From Rhizobium sp. BK376 (GTDB taxonomy: Bacteria; Pseudomonadota; Alphaproteobacteria; Rhizobiales; Rhizobiaceae), in the NCBI RefSeq assembly GCF_004341625.1, contig NZ_SLZG01000002.1, forward strand, positions 1 through 64,000: DNA of 64,000 bases. The letters run 5' to 3'. Shown piece after piece: positions 21,470 to 28,567 of this stretch (its first letter is position 1; each line of letters begins with the position of its first letter). The position numbers and the translations under genes were made by a program. The notes under the pieces were generated by a model, which made no database searches, was not told the DNA's origin, and saw only the letters and a program-made list of their open reading frames with translations.

Positions 21470-22492
21470 ATGGTGAAAAGCGTTAACGCTCAGCCCATGA
21501 ACAAGAGAGCAGTCAACCTTGTTGAAGATGGCGTGATCAGTTCCGCCACCCGCACGATCGCCACCGAACGAAGAGGCCTTGAGGCGCTGGAGCGAGCGCT
21601 CGCCAATGGTCTGGCCGGTCCCTTCAATCGCGCCGTCGAACTCATCGGCCATAGCACGGGCCGGGTCATCGTAACGGGCGTCGGCAAGAGCGGCCATATC
21701 GGTGCAAAGCTCGCTGCCACTTTCGCCTCCACAGGAACGCCGGCGTTTTTCGTGCATTCGGCCGAGGCCAATCACGGCGATCTCGGCATGATCGCCCAGA
21801 ACGACGTCATCATCGCCATGTCTTGGAGCGGCGAGACGGCGGAGCTGAAGAATATCGTTTCCTATTCCCGCCGGTTTTCAATTCCGCTGGTCGCAATTAC
21901 ATCAGGCGAAAAATCGACGCTCGGCCGGGAAGCTGACGTTGCTATCGTACTGCCGAAAGAAGAGGAGGCTTGCCCGCACGGGCTGGCGCCGACCACGTCG
22001 ACGATGATGCAGCTTGCCATGGGCGATGCGCTTGCCATCGCGCTGATGGAGGCCCGCGGTTTCACCGCCGGCGATTTCCATGTATTCCATCCCGGCGGGA
22101 AGCTCGGTGCTTCCCTTACCCACGTTGCCGATATCATGCATACCGGCGATCGCGTTCCTGTCGTGAAGCACGGAACGCCCTTTACCGAGGCAATCTCGGT
22201 TCTTTCGCGCGGGCGCTTCGGCTGCGTCGCGGTGCTGGACGACGACGGTCGCCTGTGCGGGATCGTCACGGAGGGCGACATGGCCCGCAACCTGACGCGC
22301 AACCTCTCCGAACTCGATGTCGATGACATCATGACGCGCACGCCAAAGATCGTGAAGCCGACCACGCTTGCGACCAGTGCGGCCGCCGTGCTTAACCGGC
22401 ACAATATTTCGGCGCTGATCGTGATCGATGAAGACAACCGGCCGATCGGGCTTGTGCATTTCCACGATCTGCTGCGGATCGGCGTCGTCTGA
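21470..22492 (+). CDS. kdsD: Arabinose-5-phosphate isomerase, KpsF/GutQ family
   Basis: This protein of about 340 residues interconverts ribulose-5-phosphate and arabinose-5-phosphate, the first step to Kdo of lipopolysaccharide and capsule. An N-terminal SIS domain ('VTGVGKSGHIGAKLAATFASTGTP', 'AMSWSGETAELKNI') is followed by two CBS domains. The start could be 21425, 21470 or 21497; 21470 is chosen as a compromise with the family length. Its stop TGA abuts the NfeD stop on the other strand with no gap (TGATCA). Confidence 0.9.
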   Translation: MVKSVNAQPMNKRAVNLVEDGVISSATRTIATERRGLEALERALANGLAGPFNRAVELIGHSTGRVIVTGVGKSGHIGAKLAATFASTGTPAFFVHSAEANHGDLGMIAQNDVIIAMSWSGETAELKNIVSYSRRFSIPLVAITSGEKSTLGREADVAIVLPKEEEACPHGLAPTTSTMMQLAMGDALAIALMEARGFTAGDFHVFHPGGKLGASLTHVADIMHTGDRVPVVKHGTPFTEAISVLSRGRFGCVAVLDDDGRLCGIVTEGDMARNLTRNLSELDVDDIMTRTPKIVKPTTLATSAAAVLNRHNISALIVIDEDNRPIGLVHFHDLLRIGVV

Positions 22493-22951
22493 TCAGAATG
22501 GTTCGACAGTCAGATCCCGGCCGTTGCTTGCGACGATCCTGACGCGCGTCCCGGCCGGCAGATCCGGCCCCATGACTGACCAGAATGTATCATCGAGGCG
22601 AATGCGACCGCGACCTTCGGCGATCGGTTCCTGCAGGGTCGCCGTACGACCGACGAGGCTCGCGCCACGCTGGTTCAGGAAGGGTTGGTCGGATGGTTTG
22701 TCGTTGCGATAGATATAGCGGCGGCCGAGCACGACCGTTATCACGGCAAGCGCTGCGAAGAGCAGCAACTGCAGCTGCCAGCTCCAGAACGCCTGATCCC
22801 ATAGCGCCAGAGACAAAGCGCCGACGATGATGGCGGCAAGGCCGATCCAGACGAGGAAGACGCCTGGAACGATCAGCTCGGCCGCCAGCAGAACCAGTCC
22901 GACCACCCACCAGCTCCAGGGGCCAAGTTCCTCGGCCAGGCTCAGCAGCAT
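22493..22951 (-). CDS. NfeD-family membrane protein
   Basis: This 152-residue protein has three or four hydrophobic segments and a C-terminal OB-fold ('GASLVGRTATLQEPIAEGRGRIRLDDTFW'), the standard short NfeD layout without the ClpP-like protease. NfeD proteins pair with SPFH proteins in membrane quality control. The gene starts three bases after the SPFH gene stops, so the two form one operon. In E. coli the equivalent pair is QmcA/YbbK. Confidence 0.92.
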   Translation of the reverse strand: MLLSLAEELGPWSWWVVGLVLLAAELIVPGVFLVWIGLAAIIVGALSLALWDQAFWSWQLQLLLFAALAVITVVLGRRYIYRNDKPSDQPFLNQRGASLVGRTATLQEPIAEGRGRIRLDDTFWSVMGPDLPAGTRVRIVASNGRDLTVEPF

Positions 22952-22954
22952 GGA

Positions 22955-23974
22955 TCAACTCCCTTGTGACGAAAGCGGATTGACCGACGGCGTGCTGCGC
23001 GGAGCGGTCGGGCGCGGCCGCGGGGCCGGCGGGACCGTTCCGCCGTCGTTGCCGCTATCGCCAAAGACCTCGCGGGCAATAGCGCCGATACCGCCGAGCG
23101 AGCCGAGGATGGACGAGGCTTCCATCGGCATCAGCACGATCTTGGAATTGCCAGCGGAACCGATCGCCGTCAGCGCTTCGGTGTATTTCTGCGCCACGAA
23201 ATAGTTGATGGCCTGCACGTCACCGCTGGCGATCGCCTCGGAGACCATGAGGGTGGCCTTGGCTTCGGCCTCGGCCAGACGCTCGCGCGCCTCGGCGTTG
23301 CGGAAAGCCGCCTCGCGCTGGCCTTCGGCTTGCAGGATCGCGGCCTGCTTTGCGCCTTCGGCACGAAGGATCTGCGCGTTGCGGGAACCTTCGGCTTCCA
23401 GAACCTGCGCGCGCTTCTCGCGTTCCGCTTTCATCTGGCGTGCCATGGCGTCGACGAGATCGCGTGGCGGCTGGATGTCCTTGATCTCGACGCGGGTAAC
23501 CTTGATACCCCATGGTCCGACCGCCTCATCGACGACGCGCAGGAGCCTGTCGTTGATCGTGTCGCGGTTCGACAAGAGCTCGTCCAGATCCATAGAGCCC
23601 ATGACGGAGCGAATATTGGTCATGGTGAGGTTCAGGATGGCGTTTTCGAGGTGGGATACCTGATAGGCAGCCTCTGCGGCATTCAGCACCTGGTAGAAGG
23701 TCACGGCATCGGCGGAAACGCTGGCATTGTCCTTGGTGATGACCTCCTGGGTGGGCACGTTCAGTACCTGCTCCATGACGTTCATGCGTGCGCCGGTGCG
23801 CTCGATGAAGGGGAGGATCAGGTTGAGGCCCGGCTCCAGCGTGCGGGTATAGCGGCCGAAACGTTCGACCGTGTAACGGAAGCCCTGCGGTACCGTCTTG
23901 ACGCCCGCAAACAGCACGAGGATGACCAGCACGACAAAGGCGATTACAACGATATCGAAACCACTGAAAAGCAT
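22955..23974 (-). CDS. SPFH/band-7 protein (stomatin/paraslipin-like, QmcA type)
   Basis: This 339-residue protein has one N-terminal membrane anchor (residues 7-25) and an SPFH domain ('VPQGFRYTVERFGRYTRTLEPGLNLILPF') to about 190. A long coiled coil follows with repeated 'AEGxxxAxI' heptad-like units, then the conserved 'KYTEALTAIGSAGNSKIVLMP' region and a Pro/Arg-rich tail. Such proteins form oligomeric cages in membrane microdomains. It is the first gene of a two-gene operon with nfeD. Confidence 0.93.
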   Translation of the reverse strand: MLFSGFDIVVIAFVVLVILVLFAGVKTVPQGFRYTVERFGRYTRTLEPGLNLILPFIERTGARMNVMEQVLNVPTQEVITKDNASVSADAVTFYQVLNAAEAAYQVSHLENAILNLTMTNIRSVMGSMDLDELLSNRDTINDRLLRVVDEAVGPWGIKVTRVEIKDIQPPRDLVDAMARQMKAEREKRAQVLEAEGSRNAQILRAEGAKQAAILQAEGQREAAFRNAEARERLAEAEAKATLMVSEAIASGDVQAINYFVAQKYTEALTAIGSAGNSKIVLMPMEASSILGSLGGIGAIAREVFGDSGNDGGTVPPAPRPRPTAPRSTPSVNPLSSQGS

Positions 23975-24186
23975 CGAATCTCCTCTGGACCGGCCTCGGT
24001 CCTTGCGCCATGGCGCTTGTTAAGATGTGGGGATTTAACACGAAATTTGCAACGCGCGGATATAAAAAGCGTGGCCGCAGGAGCGTGTGTCAACTATAAG
24101 CCGCCAGCGCCCTACAATTTGAAGTGATCGCCGATCTCACCGCTTCACAATCTTGCCTCTTTGGCCTATTAGCCCCGCCATTCGCA

Positions 24187-24218
24187 TCCGGTCGCAGCCT
24201 ACCCGGTCAAAACAAGGA
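24187..24218 (+). promoter_or_regulatory. preQ1-I-like riboswitch upstream of queC
   Basis: CCGG (24188-24191) pairs with CCGG (24203-24206) to form P1, enclosing a loop that ends in CCTA. An A-rich tail AAAACAAGGA follows, where AGG can pair with CCT of the loop to complete the H-type pseudoknot. The AAGGA is also the Shine-Dalgarno of queC (ATG at 24226), so ligand binding would block translation. Size, layout and gene context match class I preQ1 aptamers. Confidence 0.7.
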
Positions 24219-24225
24219 CACAGTC

Positions 24226-24936
24226 ATGAAAACTATCGTCATCTGCTCCGGCGGATTGGATTCGGTCTCGCTTGCCCAAAGGATCGCGGCCGAGCAGGAT
24301 CTCTTGAGCCTCCTCTCTTTCGACTACGGACAGCGGCATCGCAAAGAACTGGACTTTGCCGCCACTTGTGCCAAACGGCTCGGGGTTCCGCACCAGATCG
24401 TCGATATCAGCGCGATCGGGGCCAGCCTCGGCGGTTCGGCCCTGACCGACGAAATCGATGTCCCCGATGGCCATTATGCCGAGGAGACGATGAAGGTCAC
24501 CGTCGTCCCCAACCGTAATGCCATTATGCTGGCAATCGCCTTCGGCGTCGCAGCCGCCCGCAAGGCCGGTGCGGTAGCGCTCGCCGTACACGGGGGCGAT
24601 CACTTCATCTATCCCGACTGCCGCCCCGGCTTCATCGACGCTTTCCGGACCATGCAGGAGCATGCGCTCGAGGGCTATGCCGACGTGACCCTGCTTGCGC
24701 CATATGTCACGGTTTCGAAGGCTGATATCGTCACCGATGGCGCCAAATACGGGACGCCCTTTGCCGAGACCTGGTCGTGCTACAAGGGTGGCGCGCGTCA
24801 CTGCGGGCGCTGCGGCACCTGCGTCGAACGGCGCGAAGCCTTTCACCTGGCAGGTGTCGACGATCCGACCGAGTATGAGGATCCGGATTTCTGGGTCGCC
24901 GCCACCAGCGGCTTCTCGGCGACGGAGGTCAAGTGA
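24226..24936 (+). CDS. queC: 7-cyano-7-deazaguanine synthase
   Basis: This 236-residue ATP-dependent enzyme converts 7-carboxy-7-deazaguanine to preQ0 in queuosine synthesis. The PP-loop SGGLDSVSLA is at residues 8-17 and the zinc cysteines are near the C-terminus (CYKGGARHCGRCGTC). The start at 24226 sits directly behind the riboswitch. queD begins inside its stop codon (TGATG), then queE, forming a tight three-gene operon. Confidence 0.96.
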   Translation: MKTIVICSGGLDSVSLAQRIAAEQDLLSLLSFDYGQRHRKELDFAATCAKRLGVPHQIVDISAIGASLGGSALTDEIDVPDGHYAEETMKVTVVPNRNAIMLAIAFGVAAARKAGAVALAVHGGDHFIYPDCRPGFIDAFRTMQEHALEGYADVTLLAPYVTVSKADIVTDGAKYGTPFAETWSCYKGGARHCGRCGTCVERREAFHLAGVDDPTEYEDPDFWVAATSGFSATEVK

Positions 24937-25292
24937 TGTTCAGGATCACCAAGGAGTTTCATTTCTCGGCGTCTCATCAGCTGACCGCGCTGCCGCCCGA
25001 TCATCAATGCGCCCGGCTTCACGGGCACAATTATGTCGTCGAAGTCGAGCTTTCGGCAGATCGGCTCAACGAATACGGTTTCGTTCGCGACTATCACGAG
25101 CTGGCGCCGCTGAAGCGCTATATCGATGACAGCTTCGACCACCGGCATCTGAACGAGGTGTTTGGACACGGGCAGGTGACCGCCGAATGCCTTGCCAAGC
25201 ACTTCTACGACTGGTGCAAGGAACTGCTGCCGGAGACCAGTGCTGTGCGGGTCAGCGAGACGCCCAAGACCTGGGCCGAGTACCGGCCATGA
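24936..25292 (+). CDS. queD: 6-carboxy-5,6,7,8-tetrahydropterin synthase
   Basis: This 118-residue T-fold enzyme makes 6-carboxytetrahydropterin from dihydroneopterin triphosphate. The zinc histidines are in HFSASHQL and LHGHNY, and the catalytic cysteine is in [10 protein letters not shown]. The ATG at 24936 overlaps the queC stop; a GTG one codon earlier is possible. The stop overlaps the queE start (ATGA). Confidence 0.95.
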   Translation: MFRITKEFHFSASHQLTALPPDHQCARLHGHNYVVEVELSADRLNEYGFVRDYHELAPLKRYIDDSFDHRHLNEVFGHGQVTAECLAKHFYDWCKELLPETSAVRVSETPKTWAEYRP

Positions 25293-26026
25293 GCGGCGAG
25301 CGGCAAGGCGAAATCCGCGTCAGCGAGATCTTCGGCCCGACGATCCAGGGCGAGGGCGTGCTGATCGGCCTGCCAACCGTTTTCGTGCGCTCCGGCGGCT
25401 GCGATTACCGCTGTTCGTGGTGCGACAGCATGCATGCGGTCGATACCCGCTTTCGTGCCGACTGGCGGCCGATGTCGGTCGAGGCTGTCTGGGCGGAGGT
25501 AACGCGCCTTTCCGGGAACAAGCCGCTGATGGTGTCTCTTTCGGGCGGCAACCCGGCCATCCAGCCTTTCGGCGATCTCATCCGTCGTGGACATGAAGAG
25601 GGCTACCGGTTTGCGCTGGAGACGCAAGGGTCCGTCGCGCGCGACTGGTTTGCCGATCTTGACGTCCTCGTCCTGAGCCCCAAGCCGCCCTCAAGCGGCA
25701 TGGATACGGATTGGACTGTGCTTGCAGACTGTCTCGAGATGGCAGGCGACGGACCAGAGATCGTGTTGAAGATGATCGTCTTCGACGATGCCGATTATGC
25801 CTATGCCAAGTCTGTCGCGGCAAGACATCCGCGCTATCCGGTCTATCTGCAGCCGGGCAACCACACTCCCCCGCCGCCGGATGCCGACGATGCCTATGTC
25901 GACATGGAAGGGCTGATGGCACGCATGCTCTGGCTGGTGGACAAGGTCACGCGGGACCGGTGGTTCGAGGCCCGTGTGCTGCCGCAGCTTCACGTCATGC
26001 TCTGGGGTAACCGAAAGGGCGTCTAA
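25289..26026 (+). CDS. queE: 7-carboxy-7-deazaguanine synthase
   Basis: This 245-residue radical-SAM enzyme performs the ring contraction that forms CDG. The cluster motif is CDYRCSWC, slightly offset from the canonical CX3CX2C spacing but conserved in this clade, followed by SLSGGNPA. The start at 25289 overlaps queD by four bases (ATGA). Together with queC and queD it completes synthesis of preQ0 from GTP-derived precursor. Confidence 0.94.
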   Translation: MSGERQGEIRVSEIFGPTIQGEGVLIGLPTVFVRSGGCDYRCSWCDSMHAVDTRFRADWRPMSVEAVWAEVTRLSGNKPLMVSLSGGNPAIQPFGDLIRRGHEEGYRFALETQGSVARDWFADLDVLVLSPKPPSSGMDTDWTVLADCLEMAGDGPEIVLKMIVFDDADYAYAKSVAARHPRYPVYLQPGNHTPPPPDADDAYVDMEGLMARMLWLVDKVTRDRWFEARVLPQLHVMLWGNRKGV

Positions 26027-26050
26027 AACTCAGGTTTCAGGACGTAACGA

Positions 26051-27235
26051 TCAGGCCACTCGCGTGCCGGGTTCCGGTCGAGGTGCGAGTGCGACGGTGT
26101 TTCTGCCCATGCGTTTCGCCTCATAGAGCGCCTTGTCGGCCTCCTGCAGCAGCTTTTCGTATGTTGTCTCGACTGGCGAGGCGGAGGCGACGCCCAGGCT
26201 CGCGGTTACGCGACCATCGCCGAGCCCGCGATGGCGGATGTCCCGTCGTTCGATGGCCGCCCGGATGCGTTCCGCCATCGCCAGCGCCTGCAGAGGCCCC
26301 CGGCCAGCCGAGAGCACTAGTATTTCCTCGCCGCCGAAACGGAACACGAAGGATGCCTCGTCGGCTGTTTCGCGAATGCATTGCGAGACGGCGCGAATGC
26401 AGGCATCGCCCTCGATATGGCCGTGAAAATCATTGAAGAGCTTGAAGTGGTCGATATCGAGCAGGATGGCCGAGATCGTCGACGGTCGTCCGGCTTCGTG
26501 CCAAAGCATTTCGCTGATCCGCGCCAGCGAACGGCGGTTCAACAGTCCCGTCAGTTCGTCGTGCTCGGCGTTGAGTTCGAGCCGGCTGTAGAGAAGGCTG
26601 CCTCGCAACTGGTTCAGGAAATTCTGCCGATCGGTCCGCTCCAGGAAATAGGCGCTGACCGCCAGGAAGATCGAGAGTGTCAGGTAGAAGGTGACGATGC
26701 CCGAATAGGTGACGTCATCGAAGGCGCCGGTGAGATGCGTGATCGCGAAATGCGAAGCGCACATCAGCGTCAACCCAGCCAGTATGGCGGGAAAACGCGG
26801 GCGCAACGCGATGACGAAGAAGAGGAAGGCGGCGGAATTGCCGTTCTGGTAGACGAAGAGATAGTGGCTGCTGCTATCCGTGGCGACGGCCATGGGAAGC
26901 GTCACGCCGAGCACGGCGATCGCGATCGACAGAAGGTCGTAGAGGAGCGCATTCGGCCAGCGGCGCACGGCCAATATGCAGCCAATGACGAAGGGCGTGA
27001 AGACAAGGAAGCGCGCCTTGACCATATCGTCGAAGACGTCAGGCACCATGGTCCGGTCGCCGAAATAGACGAGATCATAGATCAGCGTGCCGATGATGCC
27101 CCAGATGACCGAGAGCCTTACGCGCGCTGCCGCATAATCCTTGCTGAATCTCGGTTCCAGATCCGGGGAAAAGCGGAGAAGACGAAAGCCGCGCGCAATC
27201 TGGCGCTCTACATGGTCCAATGTCACGACGCTCAT
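26051..27235 (-). CDS. Membrane diguanylate cyclase (GGDEF)
   Basis: This protein of about 394 residues has six hydrophobic segments in its N-terminal half (about residues 45-215). A C-terminal GGDEF domain carries 'HDELTGLLNRRS', 'LLDIDHFKLFNDFHGHIEGD' and the active-site loop GGEEI. All catalytic residues appear intact, so it should make cyclic di-GMP. The membrane part probably senses an unknown signal. The ATG at 27235 has GGGGATT upstream; an ATG eight codons earlier is the alternative. Confidence 0.9.
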   Translation of the reverse strand: MSVVTLDHVERQIARGFRLLRFSPDLEPRFSKDYAAARVRLSVIWGIIGTLIYDLVYFGDRTMVPDVFDDMVKARFLVFTPFVIGCILAVRRWPNALLYDLLSIAIAVLGVTLPMAVATDSSSHYLFVYQNGNSAAFLFFVIALRPRFPAILAGLTLMCASHFAITHLTGAFDDVTYSGIVTFYLTLSIFLAVSAYFLERTDRQNFLNQLRGSLLYSRLELNAEHDELTGLLNRRSLARISEMLWHEAGRPSTISAILLDIDHFKLFNDFHGHIEGDACIRAVSQCIRETADEASFVFRFGGEEILVLSAGRGPLQALAMAERIRAAIERRDIRHRGLGDGRVTASLGVASASPVETTYEKLLQEADKALYEAKRMGRNTVALAPRPEPGTRVA

Positions 27236-27337
27236 CGCCGAAATCCCCGCATACAGCACGACTGCTTAACGCTAGGGCAGAAAGCTGAAGAATTATCTAA
27301 AGTTAGAATGGGTTGTGAAGGAGAGGTAACTTCGTGC

Positions 27338-27392
27338 GGCCCCCTCACCCTACCCTCTCCCCGAGGGGCGAGGGGGAGATGGCGTGCCCCCT
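27338..27392. repeat. Rhizobial intergenic repeat, CCCCTCACCC/GAGGGGGAG type
   Basis: CCCCCTCACCCTACCCTCTC with a complementary GAGGGGCGAGGGGGAG makes a hairpin. This motif recurs widely between genes in rhizobia. A related unit lies at 37635-37690. It abuts the hemH stop. Confidence 0.6.
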
Positions 27393-28426
27393 CAGACCCA
27401 CCCCCGAAGTTCGCGGCGGACGACCTTTTCCAAAACCCGCATCCCGTCCTCGCTGTCGTTGAGGCAGGGGATGTGGGTGAATTTCTCGCCGCCATTGTGA
27501 TGGAAGGACTCTTCCGCCTGGACGGCGATCTCTTCCAGCGTTTCGAGACAGTCGGAGACGAAGCCGGGGTTCATGACGGCGATGCGCTTGACGCCGTCCT
27601 TTGCGAGCTTTTCGACGGTCTTGTCGGTATAAGGTTGTAGCCACTCTTCCGGCCCGAAGCGGGACTGAAAGGTCACCATGAACTTCTCCTTGGGCAAGCC
27701 GAGCCTTTCGCGCAGCAGACGTCCGGTCTTCTGGCACTGGCAATGGTAGGGATCGCCCTGCTTGAAGTAGGACATGGGAATGCCGTGGAAGGATGCGAGC
27801 AGCATTTCCGGCTGCCAATCCAGCGTCGCCAGATGCCGGGTGACAGAGTTGGCGAGGGCCTCGATATAGGTCTCGTCATCGTGATATTCGGGCACGGTGC
27901 GGATTGCCGGCTGCCAGCGCATCGCCATCAATTTCTGGAATGCCTTGTCGTTGACCGTCGCGGTCGTCGCAGCCGCATATTGCGGATAGAGCGGGAAGAG
28001 GACGATGCGGTTGCAGCCGGCCGCCTTCAGCGCATCGATGCGCGAGGCGATCGAGGGCTGGCCGTAGCGCATCGCCCAGTCGACGACGACGTTTGGCAGG
28101 TCCTTCAGCCGTTCGCCCATGAGGTCGGACTGGTTGCGGGTGAAGGTGCGCAGGAAACTCTCGTTCTTTTCCTTGTTCCAGATCGTCTCATAGGCCTTGC
28201 CGACCTTTCCCGGGCGGGTGTTGAGGACGATGCCGAAGAGGATCGGGTACCATTTCCAGGGCGACCATTCGATGACACGCTTGTCGGTCAGGAATTCCCT
28301 CAGGTAACGGCGCATGGACGCGTAATCGGTGCCATCGGGCGTGCCGAGATTGACGAGAAGGATGCCGACCTTGCCGAAGGTGATCTGCGGGTGGTCGGTC
28401 GGCATGGCTTTAAGGTCTGCGGTCAT
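27392..28426 (-). CDS. hemH: Ferrochelatase
   Basis: This 344-residue enzyme inserts ferrous iron into protoporphyrin IX, the last step of haem synthesis. The family signature 'LLASFHGIPMSYFKQGDPYH' holds the metal-binding His. 'NPGFVSDCLETLEEI' contains the partner acidic residues, and the N-terminal 'VGILLVNLGTPDG' is characteristic. Length and motifs are complete. A repeat element abuts its stop codon. Confidence 0.96.
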   Translation of the reverse strand: MTADLKAMPTDHPQITFGKVGILLVNLGTPDGTDYASMRRYLREFLTDKRVIEWSPWKWYPILFGIVLNTRPGKVGKAYETIWNKEKNESFLRTFTRNQSDLMGERLKDLPNVVVDWAMRYGQPSIASRIDALKAAGCNRIVLFPLYPQYAAATTATVNDKAFQKLMAMRWQPAIRTVPEYHDDETYIEALANSVTRHLATLDWQPEMLLASFHGIPMSYFKQGDPYHCQCQKTGRLLRERLGLPKEKFMVTFQSRFGPEEWLQPYTDKTVEKLAKDGVKRIAVMNPGFVSDCLETLEEIAVQAEESFHHNGGEKFTHIPCLNDSEDGMRVLEKVVRRELRGWV

Positions 28427-28456
28427 GATGTCGGTCCCGGCGCGCGTCGATCTATA

Positions 28457-28491
28457 CCGACCGTTCTGCGTCGCTAGCGGCGAACGGTCGG
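28457..28491. promoter_or_regulatory. Perfect 10-bp inverted repeat between the nucleotidase and hemH
   Basis: CCGACCGTTC and GAACGGTCGG flank a 15-base loop. It may terminate the upstream minus-strand nucleotidase transcript or act in the hemH promoter. No T-run follows on the minus strand. Confidence 0.45.
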
Positions 28492-28567
28492 CCTTTACTT
28501 AGAAACAAATCCGGATCCGGGAAAGGCTCGACTCTATATCATGAGACCTTTTGTCCTGATTTCCGTT

